64,000 bases of DNA from Holacanthus passer. Lineage: Eukaryota; Chordata; Actinopteri; Pomacanthidae. Shown in pieces: positions 22,565-34,639 of this stretch. The first letter of the stretch is position 1. Each line of letters opens with the position of its first letter. The stretch lies in assembly GCA_025331565.1 (NCBI GenBank), contig JAFREQ010000009.1, positions 5,569,501 to 5,633,500 of the forward strand, written 5' to 3'. The notes under the pieces were generated by a model, which did not search any database, was not told the DNA's origin, and saw nothing but the letters and a program-made list of their open reading frames with translations. Both the position numbers and the translations under genes were made by a program.

Positions 22565-22730
22565 ACGTTCTTTCATGAACATATTATTTGTTGACATGAG
22601 TTATTAGCTATTGGTTCATAATGTTACATTTACAATCCCATAACATGTTTTAGATTACATGGACAATAGTAAAAAAACGTATCAGTCTGTTGAAATGATT
22701 TCTGACATATTACACCCCAACTGATTTTTC
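22565..22730 (+). repeat. Remainder of the third tandem copy
   Basis: TTTCATGAACATATTATTTG, CTATTGGTTCATAATGTTAC, ATTTACAATCCCATAACATG and ACAATAGTAAAAAAACG resume the order of the tandem unit after the insertion, with deletions. Confidence 0.5.
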
Positions 22731-23079
22731 AGTGATAATTAGATTGCAGAGAACTTATTAAAGTGTATGAACTTTACAACCTCTAAACAAAAGTATAGTG
22801 TTGATTTTTTTTTAACTAAACATAGATTTCTGAAGTATTTTTGGGCCATTTTCCTTCGTCCAAAGGTGGAGGGCTGACAGAAAATGAAAGGAGACAGTAC
22901 GTGGTATATGTGCTTCAGCCACCATGACACCTCACTAAACACCTTTTCATACTGTAATATCCTGCAGATACCTGATAACGACACTGTGGCTACACTGCTG
23001 TAATAGTGCTGTGCAGTAATAAATTGAACTTCACAGCTTCATGCCTGCAGTACTAATGATCTGTGCAGCATCCTCACCG
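22731..23079. other. Intergenic, nothing recognised
   Basis: AT-rich; no feature is supported. Confidence 0.3.
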
Positions 23080-23390
23080 ATTCACTTTATTCATCCACAT
23101 CCTATTAACTCTTCCTCAGCAGAGCAGTTGAGTACAAATTAATTGTGCTGTAACGGGGCACTCATTGAACGCCATTTAATATAATCACTCATTAAGGCTA
23201 ACTTCCCTGGTATTATTGCACTACATCATACGCTGTCAAATGTTAAGCCGGTGAATCAGAGCACTGGCACTTATCTTTGCAGTGTCTTGCCTTAACATGT
23301 GGTCTGGAATTAATCCTGCTCAGAGTAGTCGCAGTAATGTCCGTTAAAGCTGAACGACTTCAACCTCGGTTAGAGTATATTGTCAACCTG
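23080..23390. promoter_or_regulatory. Candidate conserved non-coding element
   Basis: About 2.4 kb upstream of the gas1 start codon lies a non-repetitive stretch with ACAAATTAATTGTGCTG (23135-23151), CATTTAATATAATCACTC, and GGAATTAATCCTGC, which includes an Otx/Pitx-type TAATCC at 23311-23316. Composition differs from the AT-rich surroundings. It is a good enhancer candidate by position and motif content only. Confidence 0.3.
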
Positions 23391-24796
23391 TGAATTGTAG
23401 TGGACTCAAGTTTTTCTTTTAATTCTTCTCCTCAACCTTTCTTTTTTTGCATCACTTAGATTTTTTTCATCTCCATTAACTTAGCTCCAGGAAACAGGTG
23501 TCAAGATGTTGCATTAGGTAATAAATGTGGGCATAGCCACATTTTTCCCCTGCATGTCAATTGTAATATCTTCACACAGCCTTACAGTCTGGCCAGTTGT
23601 GAATATTTGTGGCAAAATAGGAAACATCTGCATCCTTTGTAGTGGATTTCTCTTGCATAGTTCTTAAATAATTCTGCAAACAAAATCAGTCTGTGGCTCC
23701 TTCATTCTGAGAGATGGACAGTAAAATCTGAAATTTACTGGCGATGTTTTATAGTGAGTTTTTAATATTTCTGCTGTCAAACTTTAAACATAAGGTTATA
23801 AATATAAAGCTAATTATTATTCATGGGTGAAGAACAACAGAGAAGCAATGTCAGTTGCAACTCGTAATTTTACAGTGTTAAAATAGCTCTAGCGTGTCAT
23901 TTATAGACTATAATTTAAGTGAATCACACCTCTGTTGGTTGTGATTCACACCTCTGTTTCCACTCATGTTTTCAGTAGTTTTTATTTCCACTGTAAAATA
24001 ATCTCACAACCATTTGGATAAACAAGTTATTTAGATTGTAAGTTTTTCTGGCTGACAACACAAGTGTAGAATAAAGCGGTTTGGGGACTAAATCTTCAGG
24101 AGGTCTGTAACTTTGTCTCTCACAGGTCTGAATCATAGTTTTCAGTGGCAGTGGTTTTGACTGGACTGACCTCGGTCACAGCAGCGACAAAGACACATTG
24201 TCAAACCCCTCATTAGGGCAGTTACATGTTTGATATATAAAAAGTCAAAAAATCACAAGTGCACATCATCGTTTACTAAAGACCAAGTTGACGTACTGTA
24301 TTCAAATGTCTTACTTTTGTCTGACTAACAGCTCAAAACACCTGAAGCTGAAACCACAGATTGTTTTTGAATTCTTCCTTAAAAATGTCTTAAACGAGTA
24401 TCAGAATTATTCAGGCTATTTTCTTTTGGCAATCCACACTGACTCGACTAATCATTTCAGCACTACTTCTCATGTAAACATCCTTATTCATGGAGACAAA
24501 ATGAGCTTAAGGTTTGCAGACATTTGCAGATTCTCATCAATGCTGCCAATATTAATCCACCACTGCAGAAACTAGTATGACAAAAAAAAAAATCACGAAC
24601 CAGGTTGCTGTAGAGGAGCTGCAGCTCTTCTTGAAGCAGCCCTGAATGTGTATTTTTCTGATACTTTTTCTCTGACCATCAAAAAGGTCAATAAAAACTA
24701 AAATCCTTGTTTGTTTTAGAAACAGCTTTGACTTTACAGCTTCTTTCCAAGAGATTAGATATCTGCCTGGACCTCATCATCAAAATGACACATGAG
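23391..24796. other. Intergenic, no gene recognised
   Basis: No gene. A 22-base-period direct repeat of TGAATCACACCTCTGTT occurs at 23919-23958. The 95-codon frame at 24288-24575 has no domain. Confidence 0.3.
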
Positions 24797-24816
24797 TGTG
24801 TGTGTGTGTGTGTGGG
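24797..24816 (+). repeat. Short (GT)n microsatellite
   Basis: About 10 GT units. Confidence 0.85.
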
Positions 24817-25529
24817 TGTGAGTAAAATGATAGCCCACATGTTGACACATGAGCGAGAGGAGGCAGTTTAGTTCTTGAGGCTTGATGTGGATGAGGGAGT
24901 CAGGGAAAGAGAGCAGTGAGGGCACAAAGGCTGTTTGTGTTTCAAACAGCATTCTGATCTCAGGAATGTACCTTTAGGCCACAGCCGTGAGCTTCCCACT
25001 GCAAACAATGCACTCAATGTCAGTTACGGCTGGCTAGCGCAGACGCTGCTGGCTCTACTCCAAGGTCCCAACTCGTCGAAAATGATGGATACGGGGAACT
25101 TAATACCTCAGGAGTCCCTCTCCTGCTTTCCCTCCAGCACAAAGAATGGAAACACTGTGTGCTTCGACAAAAGATTTCCAAACACCAGCGCTGTCATTGT
25201 TTCAAGTGCTTTTAGCACAACTGTAATATGAAACAGAGGCAACACCATTCGAGAGAGCTATTCATTCATTCATCTTTTTATATTAGTGCAAATAAAGCAA
25301 CAATTTTTGACTTTCAGAGTCCATAATAATTTGCATATTTTGAAAATGGATTAAGTCAAGACTCGCAGGAGAAAAGGCCTCTTTAAAAACTCATCAACCA
25401 CATAAAAAAATCTTTCATCCTAAACAGTTACAGACGGGAAAAAAGCTGATCGAATCATCCAACACTTTTGTCTTCGCCAACAGCTGTATGCTTAAACCAG
25501 ATGTGCTGCACTGAGAGCGGAGCGTTGTA
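24817..25529. other. Intergenic, nothing recognised
   Basis: The plus-strand frame at 24935-25231 (98 codons) has no recognisable domain. No repeat is identified. Confidence 0.3.
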
Positions 25530-25680
25530 ACTTTGAGGGCTCAATTAAACCCCAGTTCTTGCCGCAACAGTCCAATTAAGGGACAAACATAATGATATTA
25601 AAACCCTCCCCTGCTGGTGTTCAGAACATTAAGAGGCTCAGTAACGTTTTGTGGCGAACGTCATACCAGGACATGAAGTT
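25530..25680. promoter_or_regulatory. Candidate conserved non-coding element
   Basis: GGCTCAATTAAACCCCAGTT, CAACAGTCCAATTAAGGGAC and ATAATGATATTAAAACCC give paired CAATTA homeodomain cores in non-repetitive sequence. Function is inferred. Confidence 0.22.
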
Positions 25681-26319
25681 AAGTTGACTGAAATAAAAAC
25701 ATATTCATATTTCAAACAGGAGCCAAACATTGTCAGCAGGTATGTAAACTATCCAGTGTTGTGTTATTTAATCCTTTACGTGTTTCACAGTTTCATTTTT
25801 GCATAAAACTAATTTCAAGCAGTTGTTAGAGACCAGCGGTTAAAATGTGTTTGTACACTTGTCTGAAAATCTTCATATGTTTATACATCTTCATGTTCAT
25901 TTAATAGAGACTGCACCATAAAAAAGGATGTATGAAAAATCCAAAAAAAACCCATCTGTCCATAAGACTTTCTGAAGTGTAAGAACTTTGTTGAGATTGA
26001 GACTTAAAGTATAAGTATGTTACTTGAAGCGTTTGAAAACTGGATTATGGCTTTCACTTGTGCCAACAATTCCTCTACAAGAAGACATTTCTGATGCCAT
26101 ATTTTATACATTATGAGACTTTGGCTGCCACATTTTTTTTTTTTACTTTTTAACTCATGAACACTCACAGGACTGCTGTTGTTGAAGTGTAAAGAGTGCT
26201 GTGTTGTGAGGATTTCATCAGTAAGTGAGTGAGCTGAATCCCAGCTGAGGGCCTGCACTGTGCTGTCTGAAAAAAGGAAATATCAGGATACAGGAAATGA
26301 GTTGGCAGGAACTATCCAT
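25681..26319. other. Intergenic, nothing recognised
   Basis: AT-rich with homopolymer runs; no gene. Confidence 0.3.
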
Positions 26320-26680
26320 TCAAATTGCTTCCTCTTTGGGATTTCGGAGAAGCGATAATGGCAAGTGATAAGTTATTTGGAACGGAACCAAACAAGATTA
26401 AGGATTCATTTCCTTCCTCGTGTCTGCCTATTAATTTGCCTCTGTTTCGTCGGTCCTCTTCCGGGGATTTGTGTTGATTTGTTCAGTTTGGAACTGCGCA
26501 GTGACGCACAAGTGATTACAACCGTACAAGTTGCCAGATAATGGCAGAAAGCCATAAATAAACCACCTATTTTTACCATTTCTAGAGTGCTTTGGCAGCA
26601 AGTCGTGAATCCCTGGAAATACGGTGTTAAAGGGGAAATCCCCCGCAGTACTAAACAAATACAACACAATGTCCCCTTTC
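26320..26680. promoter_or_regulatory. Candidate conserved non-coding element
   Basis: Non-repetitive, with CGATAATGGCAAGTGATAAG, GTCTGCCTATTAATTTGCCT, CCAGATAATGGCAGAAAGCC and CCCTGGAAATACGGTG. Overlapping short minus-strand frames (26406-26727) lack domains. The regulatory role is inferred. Confidence 0.25.
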
Positions 26681-27384
26681 ACAATGAAAAACTCAGATAT
26701 AATGCAGCTGTCAGGGAATAAACACAATTTACTATTCTTAAAAATAAATTAGTGATACAAACCCCTAGATTTTGGGAGCAGGAAATTCAAACTTCCTTTC
26801 CTGTTGTGCTTTAAAGTAACTATACAGAGTGGGTGGACCCCTTCTTCAAAATCCCTCTAAATGGGTAAGATGTTAAATGAAGTGTTATGGGGTGCGTGTT
26901 CCTTTAATCAGTAAGATTGAAGTCATCCATCATGTCAAAGAGGCACCGATCCTGCTGACCCTTTTTAGCACAGTCCGCTGCACTGTAATTTCTACAAGAT
27001 TCAACACGATCTGATCTACACGTTTGGTCTACCATCAAAAGAAGACACAAACTCTGACAAAATTATTAGCACAAATTTGCCCATTGTGGTCTAGTGCAGC
27101 AGTCATATTTTATATAAGTCAGTAATTTGTTCTTCTTATTAACACTTAATAAGCAGTAGCATGTTATCATTAATATTCTTAAGTGACTCAAATGCATAAA
27201 ATCAATCATGCATCGTCAAGAATCAACATCAAGAATGTATGAATCAATGTAAGAATTCAAGAACTTAAACTGACCAATTTTCTTTAAAAGGGAACTGAAA
27301 CTGCAAAATATCTAAATGTGACATAGAAGAAAAGCCAGCCAATATTACAACAGTACACTATAAATTACAATTTAAAAAAGAAAT
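26681..27384. other. Intergenic, nothing recognised
   Basis: AT-rich; no feature is supported. Confidence 0.3.
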
Positions 27385-27525
27385 GGGTTGGGGTACCCTT
27401 ATGTCGCTGATCATGAAACACAACATCCTTGATTCGCATCTGCCCTCAGACCTTTTTTGCATGTTGCTCCCTGTCTCTCTCTTCACTCATTCCCTGTCTT
27501 CTCAAATAAAGACATAAAATGCTCC
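27385..27525 (+). mobile_element. SINE-like repeat tail
   Basis: GCATCTGCCCTCAGACCTTT, TTGCATGTTGCTCCCTGTCT, CTCTCTTCACTCATTCCCTG and CTCAAATAAAGACATAAAAT match a common teleost SINE-like 3' region (TTTGCTGCATGT, CT-rich tract, AATAAAGGC(A)TAAAA). Its left end is diverged. Confidence 0.55.
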
Positions 27526-28700
27526 AAGAAATTGATATGAAAAAGAAATGGATGTAATTCTGTAGATGTCCAGCCAAACAAACTGTCGCTGAACTTCTAC
27601 TATGCACACGTATACCCCTATAACTGACTTCTTTGTTTTTGGTGGCTCCCAATCTGCAACCAGGAGCTTTGATTTTTCCTGGTTGACAACCTCCTCTGTC
27701 CGTTCCAGGTGTCTGCTGACAGAAGGATAGTGGTATTCTGCCCCCAGCATCAAAAAAGATATCTTCACAAACCAGCGAACTGCAAACCAAACAGCAGGTC
27801 GGGTGTTGGTGGTAGCAATCACAGATGGCAACAAAGGATGGGATCGCTTTACGCCTATAAGGCAGCCAACGGTGAAGGTGTTTTATCGAGAGACCCTCCT
27901 CTCTCCACCTTGGGATTGTAAGGCCCATCATTAGAGCCCAGAAGCTATACATCCTGACTATGAAGCACTCATCTTGGCCCTCATGTTGACGTCTAGTAAA
28001 CTATCAGCGAAGTCCATTAGGGGAGGAGCATGTGCTTTTAGAGTCATAATTACATCCAGGTAACCTCTGTAGTATTTACCCTGACAGACCTCGATGAATC
28101 TCTGCACGGCCTCCACACGCCACATATCACACAAGCAGCTGTTGCAACACATGCTGCTCAGCCATCAGCCTGCATGAGCGGCTGTTTATACAGGCCTGAA
28201 GGCCTTTCATATCACTGCGCACAAACACCAGCACATATGGACCAACTAATAAAGAGCTAACCCCCCGACACAGACATACGACCTTAATCTCCCAAACATG
28301 GAATGCAGCAAGGAAGAATTTGACAGTATAAAGACACAACAAAGCAAATGTCCTCATTATCGCTTTGACCACAAGTGCTAAACATTCCCGATCTGCTTTT
28401 GATGAAAGGGTCAGCTTCGTTAAAGAGAGAGTGACAGAGACTTGTGACAGTCCACACAATGTATCAATGCAAATGAGTTCAAATGGAAACTTTCTTTTTG
28501 ACTTGTCTGTCAGAGAATTCACAAGAAGATAACATGATTGAGTTGTTTTAGAACTGACTAATGGTATAATAATGTTAGGGACGGGCAACGTTTGAAATTG
28601 TTTTGGCGCTTCTTCCAATGCAAAACCTGACTTTCAGAACAAATATCAAAAGGATGCCTTGTTAAATACTTAATGAAATACTTTTTCCACAAAAACACAA
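27526..28700. other. Intergenic with unusually open minus-strand frames, no gene called
   Basis: Minus-strand frames of 168 codons (27446-27952), 110 (27502-27834), 64 (27958-28152) and 163 (28127-28618) overlap or abut. The first begins inside the SINE-like tail and none shows a domain I recognise. The 64-codon frame (motif YYRGYLDVIMTL) looks the most protein-like and is discussed as a finding. I do not call a gene. Confidence 0.25.
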
Positions 28701-29659
28701 AAAATCACTACACACCTTCTCAATACTTTTAATTCTGTGTCAACACAAGCAGCGGTACAAGAATTTTGCCTGAATAATATACAAAAGTAGCAACATTTCC
28801 TTATTTACATCGGCAGCTATTTGATAAAAGAATAACTAGACAAGAATGAAAATAGACTCAAAAAGTCTTGAAACTTATAGTATTGTATTAGAAGTATTGT
28901 ATCCCACAAACTGTGTTCATACTAGATGATTCTGCAGGTCACAGTTTACATCCACTGCCAAGGTTCAGTGGCCTTACATGAAGCAGTGTGTCCCATATGT
29001 ACCAAGGCAGAGAGTAAGGGTTTGGAGGTTGGAGCGGTGAGTGCACATGTGGCACATGTGGAGGATTTGCAGGAGACCAGGATGTTCTGTTACAGACCCA
29101 CAATTAATGTTAGCGCTACCGTCTGGCCACAATATTAATTTGTCCAAAACATAGTTGGTATGGTAGTTGCTTATTCTGGTTTATACTGAAATATCTGAAC
29201 AACTAATGACATTCCCATCATCCTCCTGTCCTGTAGATGTACAATCTGTCCATCATCTCAAACCTGCAATATTTTATTATTTGGACACCACTCGGGAACA
29301 GCAGAAACAAGCTGGAAACACGACACTGACATATTAGCACCTTTTAAGTTGATATGGTCAACTTGTTAGCAAACAGTTGCTTATTTACACATCCAGCGAT
29401 TATGAAGCAACATTATCACTCATTTGGAGTTTGTGTTTCTGTCCAAACCTAAGTCCAATAATCGCTCTCTGTTTGCTCTGTTTTGGGTCTCCCCCAGCTC
29501 TTGCTTGAATTACTGGCTGTTGTAGCGTCTGTCTGCTGTTTGCTACTGAGCAGGTTGTAAAAAGTACATTTTTGACTGCCTGTTCTGGCCAAAAATGACA
29601 CAGTGAGAGCAGTGTCACATTGTTCTTCATTGTCATTTGATACATATAAAAATATTGAT
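28701..29659. other. Intergenic, nothing recognised
   Basis: AT-rich; short frames only. A small GCACATGTG direct repeat is at about 29042-29060. Confidence 0.3.
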
Positions 29660-29780
29660 ATTTTATTGATTGATTGCGTGAAGTGTTTTAGTTGCCTAAC
29701 CCTGACCATATCACGACCATAGTTTATTTGCCATAACCACAATCATCCACTAACATTAACCATACTGTAATATTATAAGT
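29660..29780 (+). repeat. Diverged dispersed repeat, CCTAACCCTGACCAT type
   Basis: TTGCCTAACCCTGACCATAT, CACGACCATAGTTTATTTGC, CCATAACCACAATCATCC and AACATTAACCATACTG share vocabulary with the repeats at 4345 and 13795. Confidence 0.4.
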
Positions 29781-30039
29781 GTTAAACATCTTGGCATTGG
29801 ACATAAATAATACAGAACTGCCCAATAACAATATTCTTGTCTGACAATAGAGCTCCTTTAGGTCTTTATGTATTTTGTCATTCTGGAGACAAACATGGAC
29901 TTTTTTTTTTTTTAAAGAAATACACTCCACTTAACTTCTGTGTATCTGTAACATTAACGCTGCCCAGTCTTTGAATACACAGTCGATAGGACGCGTAAAC
30001 AACAGAACACGCAGCAGAATACCATCTCCCCATGGCTTT

Positions 30040-30275
30040 CAAACTCGTGTCCACGACAGCCCTTGCAGTTTTTTTGGCATGCCTCCAAACCTACCAATTT
30101 AAGAGATTAGACCCAGAAAAAAAGCACACAAGACCAAGACAAATGGCCCCCACCAGATCTCCCCCGGCCAACCTCTGGCATCGCAGTCTGCTATAGAGAC
30201 GTCAAGTAGTGCGGGAGGGAATGTGAAACCCTAGCATGTTCCCCCATTTGGCACGTTCCTGAGGCTCAGACGCAG
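30040..30275. promoter_or_regulatory. Candidate conserved non-coding element
   Basis: Mixed-composition, non-repetitive sequence with CTACCAATTTAAGAGATTAG, GACAAATGGCCCCCACCAGA and AACCTCTGGCATCGCAGTC. No coding frame. The regulatory role is inferred. Confidence 0.22.
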
Positions 30276-30490
30276 TTATGAGGCCACTTCATAGGAGTGT
30301 AAACTGTGTATTTAAAAAGCCGTCATTGTGGGACTAACATTGGCCCTGGTGTAGGTTGTTAGAATAACTGAATGACACAATGGTTTCTTTTCTAAATAAA
30401 CAGATGTGGGTAGGCTGTTAAAACCTTCATTTTTTTTTTTTCTCTTCCTCTCTGTCTCCTCCTCCCCTCCTCCATCCCATCTGTAAGTGG

Positions 30491-30493
<3 letters not shown>

Positions 30494-30533
<40 letters not shown>

Positions 30534-30575
30534 CTCTCTTTCACTCTCACTGCTTCACTCTCTCTCTCTCTCTCC
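30494..30575 (+). repeat. (CA)n and (CT)n compound microsatellite
   Basis: A pure CA run at 30494-30530 is followed by TC runs at 30531-30539 and 30557-30575. Confidence 0.95.
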
Positions 30576-31462
30576 ATCCACATGTCTAAGAAAGGCAAAG
30601 GGCCGGTTTCCTCCTGCAGCTGTTCAGCACAGACGGGCCTCTATTCCAGCCTCCATGGTCAAGTGATATTGGTCGTCTGCACAGGCTGTCATTCTTAACT
30701 CCTCCAAGACCACTGCCCCTCTGCAGCCCCCCCAAAGCACCCCCACTCCTCCTCCTCTTCCTCCTCCCACGCTGCACATGAAGGAAATGAACTCACCACA
30801 ATCCTGCTGGCACTGGACTCCTATCAAATCTAATTCTCAATGAAAGATTACTGTGGTATTTCAAAAAGACTGAGGCCCATCCAAATAATAATAATTCATA
30901 AGTTCTGTGGAGAGCTAATGAAAAGCAGCTTAACTCGCAATTAGAGTAATAATATGTGATGTACTTTTCACTTCTCTCTGTTCCTTGAAGTTTCAATGTT
31001 TTCCACATTTGTTGATTTAAAAAGATAGGTAAAAAAAAATCTTCTTGTCCTAGAAAGAAATGTGCTTCATATTATTAGAAGAAACAACTGTGGCTTGGTT
31101 GCAATAAACAAATAACTACCTCAATAGTGGCCAAAAAACACAATTTGCCACAGAAACTCAATGTTATTAATATAAATTCCAAGGAATTACTTGTCAAGTA
31201 TTGCCCCAATCTCAAGGAACAAAAACACCATGGCAATAACAACCTTACATTAATATACTACCAAGATAAGGAAAACTGGAACTGTTGATACTGTTTCTGA
31301 CTGTCACTAAAAGATCAGGACCAGGAACTAAAAACATGGAAGCAACAAAGTTTAGAGTTACAGATAAAGATACGGTCCATGATTTTGTCCATTTCAGTAA
31401 ATCAAATTTCCTTTGTTCCTCCTTTTTGGGATTTCCTTAACTGAATGAAGTCTAAGGAAAGA
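30576..31462. other. Intergenic; part may be conserved
   Basis: About 30800-30980 is low in repeats and has AATAATAATAATTCATAAG, GAGCTAATGAAAAGCAGC and CGCAATTAGAGTAATAATA, compatible with a conserved element. The remainder is AT-rich. The minus-strand frames at 30586-30827 have low-complexity Arg/Gly composition. Confidence 0.25.
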
Positions 31463-31550
31463 GGGTGTTGTCTGCTGTACAGATTGTAAAAATTTGTGAT
31501 TTGGACTTGGGCGCTATATAAATCAAGTAGACTCGCTTGACTTGATTGTG
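31463..31550 (+). mobile_element. SINE 3' tail
   Basis: GGTGTTGTCTGCTGTACAGA, TTGTAAAAATTTGTGATTTG, GGCGCTATATAAATCAAG and GCTTGACTTGATTG match a widespread teleost SINE/LINE tail that ends in GCTATATAAATAAA and CTTGACTTGA repeats. Confidence 0.65.
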
Positions 31551-33814
31551 TTATAACCCTCTCTGCTTTCAATCATCTGGTTTCCAACATTTAAAAACAG
31601 TGGATGTGTAAGAATCACTCAAAGGGTGCATTTGAACAGTAAATCATATCCAGTTCTGTAGTAGCAGTTTGTGGCCCATTGAAAGCTATGGCCACATTTT
31701 TGGGGAGTTTGAACTAAAGCAAAGCAACTTCACATAAGAGCCTGGTTCCTTCAGTGAAATTAGACAAAAACTTCCTGAGGTCATTTGGTTTTGGAAGTAG
31801 GTGAAAATTTGGATCCAAAAAGAAAAAATACATTGTGAGCTTGAGAACTACTAAAAATCTGATCAAGATAAGTAAATGTACTTAGGAAACCTAAGCTGTG
31901 TTTTTAACATTTCAACCACTACTTGCCAATGTCCCCAACAAAGTAGTGCAGGAGTGCATTCCCAGCTGGTTCTGCTATGCTGATAAGGCAGCTCGGCTGC
32001 CTGGTGACCAAATAAAAAGCACATGTCTGACATAGCATCAGAGATGCATCAATCCTCCGTGAACTCTTGACTCCGAGGAGATTACTGTGGATAAGAATGA
32101 TGTGACCAATCCACATGTTGCGTACTTTGAAGAATCACAGGCGCCATTTTGGAGTATCAGCTTTCAGAAAACGTTTTTCACATACATGCATATGACGATT
32201 TAAATGTTTTAATGTTGATCGTGTTTACTTTTTAAGACGGAGTTTCTTCGTTAAGGGCAGGTTTTCTGATATAGTACATTGTTGTTAGTGTGCTGTATGA
32301 GTGAAGTATTTTTCCTTTGTCTGAACTGTGTGCAAGCTCTACTTACTGCAAAACCATGTGTATGTACTGTTAAAAAGGTGCAATATTCAAGTTTTCAAAA
32401 TTACAAATAAACACGATACAGGATTTCTAGATCGTAAAACTCTTCCTGTCTGTAATCTTGTGTGTCTATGACTGTTTACATGTCACATCATTCTTATCCA
32501 TTTGCTCAAAGTGGGCTTTAAAGGATGATCACTACACTTTTGCTTGTATAGTTTTTGCCATGGACATGGGCACTGCTGAGCTGAGTTATGGCTATTTGAA
32601 GGAAGCACAAGCTATAACAATATCAGAAAGCAGTAAAACACGACTGCTAAGCCAAACATAGAAACACAACACCTTCTGAGAAAAAACATCCTGAACACTA
32701 GAATTGCTTTTTTAACTGCAGATTCCCAGCCTTCACCTTCAGCTTCCTTTGGCTTTATAGATGCCAGTAACCTTGGCCTCAGGCTAGATGGTGTTTGAAT
32801 GAAGACAGCACATGAAGATGACTGACAAGTGTGAGGGCAGGAGCTGAGGGAGGAGGAGAGCTGGGTTAAGGATACACCTCACTGAACCAAAAGGCGAAAA
32901 GTTGATCTGAGTCAGAATCTCCAATACAAGTTAGAGTTCACTCACGGGTCATATTTCTGATTCTGAAACAACTGGTACAGATATTTGACAGCTCTAAAGT
33001 CTTAACTGAATCAGTCAAGCAGAGGCCTGAAGACAAAGCTGATGTTGTTTTTTTTTTATGTGCCAGACATAACTGGGACAGTGAAAAAGCATTTCTCCTA
33101 ATCATTTCTCAGGGTGAACAATTACCTGCCCTCCCTTGTGTGAGTGTGGCAGGTAGTGTCAGGTCTCACAAGAATATTAACTGAGCAAACAAATCATAAC
33201 ACTAATCCCTGAGATGATTAATTTAGCTAGAAGACCAAAATATATGTCAATATATATTTAGATTGACACTAATTAGATTTTGTTACCTGGCCTATTAAAA
33301 TTAATGACGCGTTATTAAGCCACTACTTTGGTAAATCTCAAATTTGACATCTTTCTGTCTGAAGGATGTCATTAGTCTGTCGATTAGAAAAGCAAAAAGT
33401 ACATCTCACTATGAAGATTTTGTTGGGACTAAAGTCAGATTTTCATGTAAAATTCCTTCCACAAAATGTAATGTTTTTGGCAAACAGAGGTTTTAATACT
33501 GGCGCAATTTGTCCGGTCGCATGTGTGTCACAGTCTGACATTTGCAATGTCTGAAATTACCTCATTAAATCATTTCACAAAGACAAGTTCATCGACATCA
33601 TTGTGCAATCAGGAGAAAAATTATCCATGATAAGGTGCACTCACGATGACTCACAATGACCGTCTTTAACAGCACAATTTTTATGCTCTAAGGACTCAAT
33701 CATTTTATTTTTCCTGTGCAAGACTTTCCAACCTTTTCCTCCTGAGCAAGAATCCAAACCTGCAAATGTTAAACAAAAGCCGTCTTGGCGCTGATGTTTT
33801 GCCACAACACACCC
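31551..33814. other. Intergenic, no gene recognised
   Basis: No supported gene; frames at 31919-32116 (-), 32458-32661 (+) and 33366-33554 (+) have no domain. An AATAAA at about 32407 follows a 3'-UTR-like AT-rich tract but has no associated exon. Nothing else is recognised. Confidence 0.3.
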
Positions 33815-33965
33815 CTTCAGTGTCTGCTTTCAGCTGATAACAGCCAGGCAATAACTCTAGTGGGGCCCCAGGTGGTTTTGGACAGATTCATCACAACTAA
33901 CACCCAGGGTCAGCCGCAGGTAATCCATCAGGGCTCTGAACTAATTCAGCAGTGTCAGGCGGGAG
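33815..33965. promoter_or_regulatory. Candidate conserved non-coding element
   Basis: GGGGCCCCAGGTGGTTTTGG and CCGCAGGTAATCCATCAGGG, followed by GAACTAATTCAGCAGTG, form a compact non-repetitive block with a TAATCC core. Function is inferred. Confidence 0.22.
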
Positions 33966-34639
33966 CAAAATAAGTCCGCACGACTTCTTCCTCCAATCAG
34001 TTTAAGTCGAGGTTACGACTCCATTGACACAATTTACGACTTCTTCCAAGTGCGTAGCTCTGTGTGTGCGGTTAGAGCTGCACTGTGCCCAGGTCGTGCT
34101 CCGATATACCACGGACAAAATCTGTAATACTCTCACCTTGAAGGGTTTTGCGTAAGTGCGCTCAGGAGTTTATATACACACAGAATGGCCCGACTACTCC
34201 TCCATCCATTAACTCCTGGGAGGAAAAGCTCTCAGTAGATGATGTGTTGTATGATACGGTGCTCGACTTCAATCACAGGAGCAACAAAAGTAACATAGTC
34301 GACGGCCTCGTTACTCAGCACTCAGGGCAGCTCTTAACATGGCAGCTCACGGCGACTGCTAGCACACAAATCACACAGCACACAATAATTACCAGACATC
34401 GCTAGAAATTAGGCGTCAGTCCAACCCAGAAACAGTGGCAGTCAGTGGACCCTGGTCTTGCTGGGACCTCATTACACCGATGTCAAATTAAAAACTACCA
34501 AAAGAAAACAAAACAAAGCCCTTTTGCAGTGTCTTAGAAATTGACTCAGTAATGCTGCATTACAAAAATATTGTTAACATAAACATAGCATGTGGCTCAT
34601 TTTGCATTTTCTGCAAAACATCTGCAGGCCAAGAAAATG
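33966..34639. other. Intergenic, nothing recognised
   Basis: The frame at 34148-34405 has no recognisable domain. No repeat is identified. Confidence 0.3.

Noticed and set aside
27446..28618. 168- and 163-codon minus-strand frames
   Set aside because: The first ends inside a SINE-like tail and the second is a low-information hydrophobic frame; neither shows a domain or splice context.
32150..32420. Possible 3' UTR of an unseen gene ending at AATAAA (about 32407)
   Set aside because: AATAAA is common by chance in AT-rich DNA and no coding exon is visible nearby.
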